NCBI GenBank assembly: GCA_003650585.1
Contig: QMQS01000024.1
Coordinates: 1 to 11,109 of the forward strand
Length of the DNA stretch: 11,109 bases
Reading direction: 5' to 3'
DNA from: Candidatus Woesearchaeota archaeon
Lineage (GTDB): Archaea; Nanobdellota; Nanobdellia; Woesearchaeales; B29-G15
The notes beneath the pieces are model-generated. The model had not been told where the DNA came from, did no database searches, and worked only from the letters and a program-made list of their open reading frames with translations. Below, in pieces: positions 1 through 5,896 of the stretch. Numbering within the stretch: the stretch's first letter is position 1; every line of letters starts with the position of its first letter. A program made the translations under genes and the position numbers.

Positions 1-953
1 ATGCAAGGGGTCAGGTTGCACAGGTTGAGCCAGCGTATGATGCTTTGCCGACAGTCCCATCTTGGGTGTCTGAAATGCTACCATTGAGTTTTGATTTAGC
101 CAAAAAAATAGCCCATTTTAGGCATCTAATGGCTGAGATGCTTGAACAGGGTTTTCAAAAGCAAGAAATATTAGACTTCATAAACTCCTACTTGTACGTG
201 GATAAGAACTCAGCCGAGTCAATCTATCAGTATTTCCTTGAGCAGCATCTCTTTGCTTGCGTCCCTAAAGAGAACCAATTGCTAATAGAGAAAATAACAA
301 CAGATGATGAGAGGTATACAGTTGTGCATGCACTCTTTGGTAGGAGGGTTAATGATGCCCTCAGCAGAGCCGTAGCATTCCTCTTAAGCAAATTACACAA
401 CACAGATATTCAGATAAGCATAAATGACAACGGTTTCTTGCTCAAATCCAAGAAGCATCTGAATGTTAAGAAGGCGCTTGAGATGCTTAGGGCTGACAAA
501 TTTGAGCTGATAATGAAGAGCGCTATTGAAAACACCGAGATACTGAGGCGGAGGTTTAGGCATGTGGCTGCTCGTGGATTGATGATACTCACAAAATACA
601 AGGGGCACAAGAAGCGTGTTGGTAAGCAGCAGGTATCTTCAATGATACTATTAAATGCAGTTAGGAGAATCTCGAACGAGTTTCCGTTATTGAAGGAAGC
701 CAGGCGTGAGGTTTTGGAGGACGCAATGGACCTGATAAACGCAAAGCTTGTAGTGAGTGAGATTGAATCGGGCAAGATAAAACTCAAGGAAATACAATCG
801 CAATTGCCCTCACCATTCGCTTTCAACATAGCCACCCAGGGCTATTCAGACATAATGAGGATTGAGGATAAGATAGAGTTCTTGCGAAGGATGCATCAGA
901 TGGTGCTTGCCAAGATAGGCAAGAGTAGCCAAGAGGTTAACCAACTCACCTAG
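1..953 (+). CDS. lhr: Lhr-like ATP-dependent helicase, C-terminal part (5' end outside window)
   Basis: This is the C-terminal tail of a large Lhr-family superfamily 2 helicase. These helicases unwind or remodel nucleic acids using ATP and are tied to DNA repair or RNA metabolism. The frame (first full codon at base 3) is open to the left edge, so the TTG at 45 is not a credible start; about 316 codons are visible. The helicase core is not in the window. Family hallmarks of the Lhr C-terminal region are visible. There is a PSWVSE-type motif (family form PSW-x-GE) just inside the fragment, followed by VVHALFGRRVNDALSRA around residues 93-109 counted from base 45. Further on come RRRFRHVAARGLMIL (168-182), GKQQ (193-196), KEARREVLEDAMDL (217-230), and PSPFAFNIATQGYSDI (255-270) with the EDKIEFLRRMH end. 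The stop at 951-953 lies 38 bases before the glycosyltransferase. The family call is firm; which archaeal Lhr subgroup it belongs to cannot be decided from the tail. Confidence 0.9.
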   Translation, partial: ARGQVAQVEPAYDALPTVPSWVSEMLPLSFDLAKKIAHFRHLMAEMLEQGFQKQEILDFINSYLYVDKNSAESIYQYFLEQHLFACVPKENQLLIEKITTDDERYTVVHALFGRRVNDALSRAVAFLLSKLHNTDIQISINDNGFLLKSKKHLNVKKALEMLRADKFELIMKSAIENTEILRRRFRHVAARGLMILTKYKGHKKRVGKQQVSSMILLNAVRRISNEFPLLKEARREVLEDAMDLINAKLVVSEIESGKIKLKEIQSQLPSPFAFNIATQGYSDIMRIEDKIEFLRRMHQMVLAKIGKSSQEVNQLT

Positions 954-960
954 CAGAAGG

Positions 961-971
961 TTTTTTAATTA
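961..971 (+). promoter_or_regulatory. Box A (TATA) promoter of the glycosyltransferase gene
   Basis: An A/T-only stretch, TTTTTTAATTA, lies in the 38-base gap. Its centre is about 26 bases before the ATG at 992, the spacing expected for an archaeal box A driving a leaderless mRNA. No Shine-Dalgarno-like sequence precedes the ATG, which agrees with leaderless translation. The T-run could also serve as a U-rich terminator for the helicase gene. Confidence 0.5.
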
Positions 972-991
972 CCCCTCCCATCCCAAACTAC

Positions 992-1741
992 ATGCTTGCA
1001 GTAGTAGTTTTGCCATTGTATGCCACAGAGCAAAAGCAAGTAGAGCATGCAAAGATAGCTCTCGCAAGACTTTCCAAAGTAAAGTGCAAACCCAAGTGCA
1101 GATTTATTGTGCTTGATGATGGCTCACCTTTACAAGTAGCACCAATACTGGAAAAGACTGCAAAGGGGCTAAGCTTGGATGCTAAGGTTGTTTCTTTTAA
1201 GAAGAATTTGGGGTATGTTGAAGTGATGAAGCAGGGCTACAAGCTTGCCCTTTCCCTAAACCCAAGTTTTATTATCAAAGCAGACATGGACCTTGACTTT
1301 CATCAAGGCAATGTATTGGGGAGGTACTTACCTTTGCTCCAGAATGGCAAGCAGTTACTGGTTAGTAAGAGGGTTCCAGAGTTATTACTAAGAATGAATC
1401 CATATGAGTTCAAAAAGAGGCAGGAATTAAAGAGCCAAATATTGGCAGCTTATGGGTTTGATGTGGACCCTGCAAGTGCGGGTTGCTTTGGCTTTTCCCA
1501 TAGTGTATTGAGTAGGGTATTGAGCCACCCTTTCATAGTTAATTATTCAAAGCAATGGGGCTTGGATTTTGCCATAGTCTCTGTTGCTCTTCTGCTGGGT
1601 ATACCAGTGGATGTTATCAAGCTACCAGGGAGGTATGACAAAGAGAGAAGACCAAGGGAAAAGGTGGATGCTCAGTACGAGGCATATTATTTCATCATAA
1701 ACTGGTACAAGAAAGCAGTTACTCCTCGGCGAGGCAGTTGA
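992..1741 (+). CDS. GT2-like (GT-A fold) glycosyltransferase
   Basis: This is a probable family 2-type glycosyltransferase of 249 residues, transferring a sugar from a nucleotide-sugar donor to an unknown acceptor. Visible marks of the fold are a first strand LAVVVLPLY, then FIVLDDGSP at 38-46 (nucleotide-binding DDGS), and NLGYVEVMKQGYKLAL at 72-87 (the NxGxxxAxNxG-like helix, diverged). KADMDLD at 96-102 supplies the metal-binding DxD. The second half has PASAGCFGF (160-168) and WGLDFAI (189-195), where the usual catalytic ED or similar acid would lie. No membrane segment is obvious, so it is probably cytosolic or peripheral. The ATG at 992 is supported by the box A about 26 bases upstream. 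The last 23 bases overlap the end of the convergent zinc-ribbon gene. It may act in cell-surface glycan or glycoprotein synthesis, but nothing in the sequence names the substrate. Confidence 0.75.
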   Translation: MLAVVVLPLYATEQKQVEHAKIALARLSKVKCKPKCRFIVLDDGSPLQVAPILEKTAKGLSLDAKVVSFKKNLGYVEVMKQGYKLALSLNPSFIIKADMDLDFHQGNVLGRYLPLLQNGKQLLVSKRVPELLLRMNPYEFKKRQELKSQILAAYGFDVDPASAGCFGFSHSVLSRVLSHPFIVNYSKQWGLDFAIVSVALLLGIPVDVIKLPGRYDKERRPREKVDAQYEAYYFIINWYKKAVTPRRGS

Positions 1742-1946
1742 AGCAAACAAAGTGTTTCTTCTTTATGTTCACACCTGTGAATGCAAGTTGCACTGGTTTG
1801 CCACACACCCCACACTCCACAACATATTGGGCTGGCTTCTTGCCCACTATACGCTGGGTTTTTGCTTTTTCAATCTTCTCGATTGCGTCAACAATGAACT
1901 TGTGGGCGTCGTTAGCTTTGTCAAACTTTTTCCAACTTGATTCCAT
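1719..1946 (-). CDS. Small zinc-ribbon protein of unknown function
   Basis: This is a 75-residue protein that I do not recognise as a named family. The N-terminal half (about 1-35) is a charged amphipathic helix segment. The C-terminal half holds a four-cysteine zinc-ribbon pattern, C45-x2-C48 (ECGVCGK) and C68-x2-C71 (FVCFNCL), on short predicted beta strands. An upstream in-frame ATG at 1985 would add 13 residues, but I chose the ATG at 1946. The longer version would be translated through the TATA box, and the box sits about 26 bases before the 1946 start, as expected for leaderless transcription. The gene overlaps the 3' end of the glycosyltransferase gene by 23 bases and is divergent from the phosphoesterase, sharing its promoter. 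A nucleic-acid-binding or protein-adapter role is possible but unproven. Confidence 0.7.
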   Translation of the reverse strand: MESSWKKFDKANDAHKFIVDAIEKIEKAKTQRIVGKKPAQYVVECGVCGKPVQLAFTGVNIKKKHFVCFNCLAEE

Positions 1947-1968
1947 AAAATAGGGTAATCTAATAATC

Positions 1969-1976
1969 TTTATAAA
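1969..1976. promoter_or_regulatory. Shared palindromic TATA box for two divergent genes
   Basis: TTTATAAA is its own reverse complement. It lies almost exactly midway between the start codon of the zinc-ribbon gene (1946, minus) and that of the phosphoesterase (2000, plus): the distances from its centre are about 26.5 and 27.5 bases. Only 53 bases separate the two start codons. Both spacings fit leaderless archaeal transcripts. A purine-rich GAGAAGG flank on the minus-strand side could be the BRE for the zinc-ribbon direction. Confidence 0.65.
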
Positions 1977-1999
1977 CCTTCTCACATCATATTCTTGCT

Positions 2000-2725
2000 A
2001 TGGCTGGCCTCAGTGAGATTGGGATTGGTGAAGGGCTATACATAGTTGACCTCGGGCTGGTTTTGAAAGAGGAGCAATGTTTGGTACTGGCAGATTTTCA
2101 CATTGGGTATGAGGAGGCCCTAAACAAGCAGGGTGTGCTTGTGCCACGGTTTTCGTTCCAGGATATACTCTCTCGGCTTAAACCCCTACTCAAACAAAGT
2201 TACAACACTATAATTATTAACGGTGACCTTAAGCACGAGTTTGGTGAAATATCCAATCAAGAATGGCAGGAGACCCAGCAAATATTGGATTTGCTTAAGT
2301 CTAAGACAAAGCACTTAGTGCTCATAAAGGGCAACCATGACACAATTCTAGAACCAATTGCCAGGCGCAAGGACGTGAGCATAAGGGATTACATAATGTT
2401 CCAAGGTGTATATATAACCCATGGGCACAAGTTGCCCAGTGATGTGGATTTTCACAGAGCAAACACAGTTATAATTGCGCATGAGCACCCTGCTGTAAGC
2501 ATCAGGGACGGCCTGAGGTCTGAGCTTTTCAAATGCTTTCTTGTTGGGAGGTATGAACAAAAGAAGCTAGTAGTTATGCCCTCATTCAACCCAATCACCC
2601 CTGGCTCAGATGTGAGAAAGCAGAAACTCTTAAGCCCATTCCTCACTCATGGTATAAATGAGTTTGAGGTGTATGTGGTAGAGGATAAGGTTTATTACTT
2701 TGGGAGATTGAAAGATTTGGAGTAA
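2000..2725 (+). CDS. Calcineurin-like metallophosphoesterase, COG1407 / PdeM-like
   Basis: This is a 241-residue metal-dependent phosphoesterase, predicted to hydrolyse phosphodiester or phosphomonoester bonds with two metal ions in the cytosol. All metal-site motifs are present in order: ADFHIGYE (31-38, D-x-H), INGDLKHEF (73-81, GDxxH), KGNHD (110-114), THGH (140-143) and AHEHP (160-164). The PSFNPITPGSDV segment near 194-205 is typical of the COG1407 family. In bacteria a member of this group, PdeM, is encoded with an Lhr-like helicase, an exonuclease and a DNA ligase. Here an Lhr tail lies about 1 kb upstream on the same strand. The ATG at 2000 fits the shared TATA box 27 bases upstream. 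The stop is directly followed by the stop of the convergent thioredoxin gene. The natural substrate cannot be read from sequence. Confidence 0.88.
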   Translation: MAGLSEIGIGEGLYIVDLGLVLKEEQCLVLADFHIGYEEALNKQGVLVPRFSFQDILSRLKPLLKQSYNTIIINGDLKHEFGEISNQEWQETQQILDLLKSKTKHLVLIKGNHDTILEPIARRKDVSIRDYIMFQGVYITHGHKLPSDVDFHRANTVIIAHEHPAVSIRDGLRSELFKCFLVGRYEQKKLVVMPSFNPITPGSDVRKQKLLSPFLTHGINEFEVYVVEDKVYYFGRLKDLE

Positions 2726-3046
2726 TTAGTCTATGAATTTCTTAAGTTTCTCGATAAACTGTTCCTTGTTGAAGACCCCTGTGAACCTCTCTAGTTCTAT
2801 GCCACCCCTAAGCACCACGATGGTTGGGATTGAGCGTATGTTGTAGCGTCTTGCCAAACCCTGTGCATTGTCAGTGTTTACCTTTAAATACAGAAAACCC
2901 TCAAGTTCGTTTGACACTTCCTCAAAGACAGGTCCAAAGAGCTTGCATGGGCCGCACCAAGGAGCCCAGAAATCCACCACAACTGGACCGCTGGCTGACC
3001 GCACAGTTTTATCAAATTCTTCTTCGCTAATCTCTTTGTATCCCAT
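2726..3046 (-). CDS. trxA: Thioredoxin
   Basis: This is a single-domain thioredoxin of 106 residues, the usual length for the family. The redox motif WCGPCK occupies residues 30-35, preceded by VVVDFWAP. The cis-proline loop RSIPT is at 71-75, and the C-terminal strand and helix follow. There is no signal peptide, so it acts in the cytosol, reducing protein disulfides with electrons from a thioredoxin reductase that is not in this window. The ATG at 3046 has a G-rich GGGGGA element six bases upstream. That element can pair with the archaeal anti-Shine-Dalgarno sequence through one wobble, and this supports the start. The gene is convergent with the phosphoesterase with no gap and divergent from metK. 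It could be any small thioredoxin or glutaredoxin-like disulfide reductase, but the motif set favours classical thioredoxin. Confidence 0.93.
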   Translation of the reverse strand: MGYKEISEEEFDKTVRSASGPVVVDFWAPWCGPCKLFGPVFEEVSNELEGFLYLKVNTDNAQGLARRYNIRSIPTIVVLRGGIELERFTGVFNKEQFIEKLKKFID

Positions 3047-3052
3047 TGTAAA

Positions 3053-3058
3053 TCCCCC
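3053..3058 (-). promoter_or_regulatory. Shine-Dalgarno-like element of thioredoxin
   Basis: On the minus strand, GGGGGA lies six bases before the ATG at 3046. It can pair with the CCUCC of the 16S 3' end with one G-U wobble. It is one of only two good Shine-Dalgarno-like sites in the window; most other starts look leaderless. Confidence 0.5.
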
Positions 3059-3083
3059 TAAACAATTGAGTGAATTTGGCTTT

Positions 3084-3095
3084 GTTTAAAAGTTT
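3084..3095 (-). promoter_or_regulatory. Box A promoter of thioredoxin
   Basis: The minus-strand sequence AAACTTTTAAAC contains a TTTTAAA box about 43 bases before the ATG. Transcription starting about 25 bases downstream would leave a leader of roughly 18 bases that carries the GGGGGA element. Other A/T-rich stretches nearby could serve instead. Confidence 0.4.
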
Positions 3096-3137
3096 ATTGT
3101 TGCCACTTCTTGCGAAAAATATTGTGCAAAAACACCC

Positions 3138-3210
3138 AGTGGTAACTCTAGGTGATTGTCTTAGGAAACCAAACATATGCTTGTGGTTGTGCCCCCATCT
3201 AGTTGTCACT
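3138..3210 (+). other. Potential structured RNA or long hairpin in the trx-metK gap
   Basis: AGTGGTAACT (3138-3147) can pair along its full length with AGTTGTCACT (3201-3210): ten pairs, two of them G-U. After a two-base bulge, AGGTG (3150-3154) pairs with CATCT (3196-3200), and ACCA with TGGT may extend the stem inside. The element lies between the two divergent promoters, outside either predicted leader. It may be a small RNA gene, a regulatory palindrome or chance. It lacks a T-loop and so is not a tRNA despite its 73-nt span. Confidence 0.3.
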
Positions 3211-3255
3211 CTTGAATAATCTATATCTGCACAATTAAAAATCTTTTGCGAATGA

Positions 3256-3263
3256 TTTATATA
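3256..3263 (+). promoter_or_regulatory. Box A promoter of metK
   Basis: TTTATATA is centred about 38 bases before the ATG at 3298. A transcript starting about 25 bases downstream would have a leader of roughly 12-15 bases, just enough to carry the GGTGAGG ribosome-binding sequence. Confidence 0.55.
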
Positions 3264-3286
3264 ATAGCAGTAAAAATATTCTTGTG

Positions 3287-3293
3287 GGTGAGG
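3287..3293 (+). promoter_or_regulatory. Shine-Dalgarno site of metK
   Basis: GGTGAGG lies four bases before the ATG at 3298. GGTGA matches the archaeal anti-Shine-Dalgarno exactly, and this fixes the start codon. Confidence 0.65.
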
Positions 3294-3297
3294 TTAT

Positions 3298-4458
3298 ATG
3301 GCAAGGAGATATGTGCTTACATCTGAATCTGTAACAGAGGGTCACCCAGACAAGATCGCTGACCAAATATCAGATGCGATACTGGATGCGATACTTGAAA
3401 AAGACCCAGATGCTAGAGTGGCCTGTGAAGTTCTGTGTACCACTGGCTTAGTGATGATTGCGGGTGAGATAACCACAGATTGCTATGTGGACATACCCAA
3501 GATTGCTAGGCAAACCATCAAAGAGATTGGTTATGACGACCCGGTGTATGGGTTTGATTACGAGGCGTGTGCCGTGCTAACAAGCATACATGAGCAATCC
3601 CCTGATATAGCCATGGGTGTGAATGAGAAACCAGGTCACGAAGAGGGGGCAGGCGATCAAGGCATGATGAGCGGTTATGCCACAAATGAAACCCCTGAGC
3701 TGATGCCACTCACAATTGTGCTTGCTCATAAACTCACAAAGCGCTTGGCTGAGGTGCGCAAGAAAAAACTGCTCAACTATCTTGGACCAGATGGCAAGTC
3801 TCAGGTCACTGTGGAGTATGAGGATGGTGTGGTAAAGCGGGTTACTGCCGTGGTAATAAGCACCCAGCACCGTGCCGATGTTACTCAAGAAAAGATAAGG
3901 GAGGACATAATTAAACATGTTATCAAGCCAGTATGCGGCAAGTGGATGGACTCCAATACCAAAATATATGTGAATCCAACTGGAAGGTTTATTAAGGGTG
4001 GTCCTGCTGCAGACACAGGGGTTACTGGTAGGAAAATCATGTGCGACACCTATGGTGGGATAAGCAATCATGGTGGTGGCTGCTTCTCAGGGAAAGACCC
4101 CACAAAGGTGGATCGCTCAGGTGCCTACATTGCAAGATATATCGCCAAGAACATAGTAGCCTCAGGAGTGGCAGACAAGTGCGAGGTTCAAGTGGCATAC
4201 GCTATAGGTGTGGCTGAGCCAGTGTCAGTGTATGTCAACACCCTCGGCACTGGCAAGGTAGATGACGAAAAGATACTTGAGGTTGTGAAGAAGATATTCC
4301 CACTCAAACCCAAAGAGATAATAGAGCACCTTAAACTACAGAGACCAATTTATAAAAAGACTGCATGCTATGGTGCGTTTGGAAGGAACGAGCCAGAGTT
4401 CACTTGGGAGAAGACCGATAAAGCAGAGGAAATAAGAAAGGCATTGGGTTTGGATTAA
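3298..4458 (+). CDS. metK: S-adenosylmethionine synthetase, bacterial/eukaryotic type
   Basis: This enzyme makes S-adenosylmethionine from methionine and ATP in the cytosol, releasing phosphate and pyrophosphate. Its 386 residues match the usual length of bacterial MetK (about 384). Diagnostic motifs are TEGHPDKIADQISDAILD (13-30, ATP and metal site), GAGDQGMMSGYATNE (117-131, the family GAGDQG signature) and PTGRF (227-231). DTGVTGRKI (239-247) follows, then the phosphate-binding loop GGGCFSGKDPTKVDRSGAY (259-277). The usual alanine of GGGAFSGKD is cysteine here. The C-terminus has YGAFGR (358-363). Most archaea use a very different archaeal-type enzyme, so this form suggests transfer from bacteria or a lineage trait. 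Its product is the cofactor for the methyltransferase further right. The Shine-Dalgarno site upstream decides the start. The last four bases overlap the stop of the convergent membrane protein gene. Confidence 0.96.
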   Translation: MARRYVLTSESVTEGHPDKIADQISDAILDAILEKDPDARVACEVLCTTGLVMIAGEITTDCYVDIPKIARQTIKEIGYDDPVYGFDYEACAVLTSIHEQSPDIAMGVNEKPGHEEGAGDQGMMSGYATNETPELMPLTIVLAHKLTKRLAEVRKKKLLNYLGPDGKSQVTVEYEDGVVKRVTAVVISTQHRADVTQEKIREDIIKHVIKPVCGKWMDSNTKIYVNPTGRFIKGGPAADTGVTGRKIMCDTYGGISNHGGGCFSGKDPTKVDRSGAYIARYIAKNIVASGVADKCEVQVAYAIGVAEPVSVYVNTLGTGKVDDEKILEVVKKIFPLKPKEIIEHLKLQRPIYKKTACYGAFGRNEPEFTWEKTDKAEEIRKALGLD

Positions 4459-5336
4459 ATTGGGACCACTCTTTGGATGAACCCATTGGCAAGCCCGCTC
4501 GTAATAAACCAAACCACTAAATAAAGGGGCACAACAATCCAATACCAGGTTAAATCTTTGTAGCGTTCTTCTTTTATGAACCACGCTACGATAAAGGCGT
4601 TGGTGAGCATATAGAAAAAGGCACTCACCAAAAAGGGGTTATGTACGCTACCGATTGTAGCGCCAATAGGGCTAATTCCCCCCGGGGCTATTTTTGCCAT
4701 ATGCTCCATTGAGAGTAGGTATATCTTTCTTTTGGTGTACAACACAAGCACGATTGCTGCCACTCCTGCTATTGGAGCAAACACGCCTGTTAAAATGTGA
4801 CGCAAGGGTTGTTTGGTTACAAGAGAAGTTACCTTGAATATTGCATACCCCCCAAGCAATCCGAGGAAGAGTGTCATTGTGTAGGTGATGAACCATCCTC
4901 CCTTACCAAATCCCGATTTGAAAACAATCGGCAATGAGAGCACAAAGCAGATTGCCATCAACCCAATTATGAGTACGAGGTAGGTTATTGGGTGCAGAGT
5001 ATCCACTGGAGTTTCACTTGGCTTGGTCTCTTTAAAGCGTTGGAATAGTGCTGTGGCCCAATCCTTGAGTTTTGATGACTTAAGCGAGTCCTTGTGGGCT
5101 ACTTCCTCGTCTATTTTCTCTAACTCAGTTTCATCTTCATCGGGCTTAAACTCTGGGAGCTCCTCCTCCCCTTCAGTTGCTCCCTCTTCCTCAGGAGTTA
5201 TCTGAAGATATTCGAATATCTCATCCACTTCCTCAGGAGTATAACCATACTCAATCATCACTCGCTTTATCTCCTCTGGAGAAAAACCTCTCTCTAAGTT
5301 ATCCTTTACATAAGCAACTAGTTGCTCGTTGGGCAT
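4455..5336 (-). CDS. Five-helix membrane protein with N-terminal helical module and acidic linker
   Basis: This is a hypothetical integral membrane protein of 293 residues. Residues about 5-44 form a small helical module with the pattern LERGFSPEEI...GYTPEEVDEI, resembling UBA-like helical pairs common at the N-termini of DPANN membrane proteins. Residues about 48-80 are a strongly acidic, probably disordered linker. Five hydrophobic segments follow, at about 116-139, 148-171, 180-201, 233-254 and 263-284. The five-helix layout recalls Yip1-type proteins, but I cannot confirm that without a profile search. There is no signal peptide, so the long N-terminal region is probably cytoplasmic. The ATG at 5336 is supported by a TATA-like palindrome about 25 bases upstream. 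The 3' end overlaps metK by four bases. Function is unknown. Confidence 0.8.
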   Translation of the reverse strand: MPNEQLVAYVKDNLERGFSPEEIKRVMIEYGYTPEEVDEIFEYLQITPEEEGATEGEEELPEFKPDEDETELEKIDEEVAHKDSLKSSKLKDWATALFQRFKETKPSETPVDTLHPITYLVLIIGLMAICFVLSLPIVFKSGFGKGGWFITYTMTLFLGLLGGYAIFKVTSLVTKQPLRHILTGVFAPIAGVAAIVLVLYTKRKIYLLSMEHMAKIAPGGISPIGATIGSVHNPFLVSAFFYMLTNAFIVAWFIKEERYKDLTWYWIVVPLYLVVWFITSGLANGFIQRVVPI

Positions 5337-5355
5337 CAGAGAATGTTTAGAACAA

Positions 5356-5367
5356 TTAATATATTAA
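5356..5367 (-). promoter_or_regulatory. Box A promoter of the membrane protein gene
   Basis: TTAATATATTAA, a perfect palindrome, is centred about 25 bases before the ATG at 5336, consistent with a leaderless transcript. It fills the 39-base gap after the stop of the acidic-protein gene, suggesting separate transcription rather than strict co-transcription. Confidence 0.5.
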
Positions 5368-5375
5368 ATTTTTGT

Positions 5376-5840
5376 TTATGCCTTGAACAATTCTGTTAAA
5401 TCAACGTCCTCTTCAGCGTATTTCTTCTTTTTACTATCTGGCTTGTCTGGAGAATTCTGTGGGTGTTGTGTGTGCTGAATGGATTGCTCCTCTTCATGCG
5501 CTTGGTTACCTTGCTCAATGGCAACATTAAGTGGTTGCTGGGTCTCTTCTTGGCTTATCTCCTCATCCTGGTTGGTGGGCATTCTCTTTAGTTCAAGGTT
5601 GTTGCTGGTCTCTCCCTCTAACTCGCTCACAATCTCTTTCAGTGGCCTATTCTCTTTGGTTATATCAAAATCTTCCTCTTCTTGCTCACTCTCTTTTGGT
5701 TCCTCTCTTGCTTGCTCTGGTTTAGAGGCAAAGGACATACCCAACATCATCTTTGCTTTGGCTATGGCTTCCTCTTGAGAGGTAGCCAAGCCGTTCTTCC
5801 TCAGATTTTCAGCCAGTTTGAGCACATCATCGGATTCCAT
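5376..5840 (-). CDS. Acidic, mostly disordered small protein with helical N-terminus
   Basis: This is a 154-residue protein of unknown function. Residues about 4-34 form two short helices (DVLKLAENLRKNGLAT, then QEEAIAKAKMMLG), a module resembling N-terminal modules I associate with DPANN proteins. The remainder is rich in E, Q, S, N and P and probably disordered. A short motif occurs twice, EEDFDIT at 55-61 and EEDVDLT at 143-149. The second copy sits at the extreme C-terminus after a KKKK patch. Such repeated short motifs usually bind a partner protein. No cysteines, membrane segments or catalytic motifs are seen. The ATG at 5840 has a TATA box about 30 bases upstream. It lies between the methyltransferase and the membrane protein on the same strand; the membrane protein has a comparable layout of helical module followed by acidic linker. 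Confidence 0.75.
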   Translation of the reverse strand: MESDDVLKLAENLRKNGLATSQEEAIAKAKMMLGMSFASKPEQAREEPKESEQEEEDFDITKENRPLKEIVSELEGETSNNLELKRMPTNQDEEISQEETQQPLNVAIEQGNQAHEEEQSIQHTQHPQNSPDKPDSKKKKYAEEDVDLTELFKA

Positions 5841-5865
5841 GCTTAGAATTGACAGTCAACATAGT

Positions 5866-5874
5866 TTTTATATA
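5866..5874 (-). promoter_or_regulatory. Box A promoter of the acidic-protein gene
   Basis: TATATAAAA on the minus strand is centred about 30 bases before the ATG at 5840, in the 56-base gap after the methyltransferase stop. No Shine-Dalgarno-like sequence is present between it and the ATG. Confidence 0.5.
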
Positions 5875-5896
5875 TTGTTGTATTTGAATAAATATT

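Noticed and set aside
45..47. TTG at 45 as start of the helicase gene
   Set aside because: The frame is open to the left edge and the residues after it belong to the conserved Lhr C-terminal region, so the gene begins outside the window.
1947..1985. ATG at 1985 as start of the zinc-ribbon protein
   Set aside because: It would place the TATA box inside the coding region; the ATG at 1946 has the expected 26-base spacing from the box.
3138..3210. tRNA gene, because the element is 73 nt with pairing ends
   Set aside because: No T-loop (GTTC-x-A) or proper anticodon arm can be placed, and the D-arm would have only three pairs.
3047..3297. SAM riboswitch upstream of metK
   Set aside because: The hairpin lies upstream of the predicted metK box A, and the remaining leader of about 12-15 bases is too short for any known SAM riboswitch.
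3577..4071. Long antisense frame (164 codons) within metK
   Set aside because: It lies wholly inside a strongly conserved gene, shows no recognisable motif, and has no promoter evidence; it is a shadow of metK codon use.
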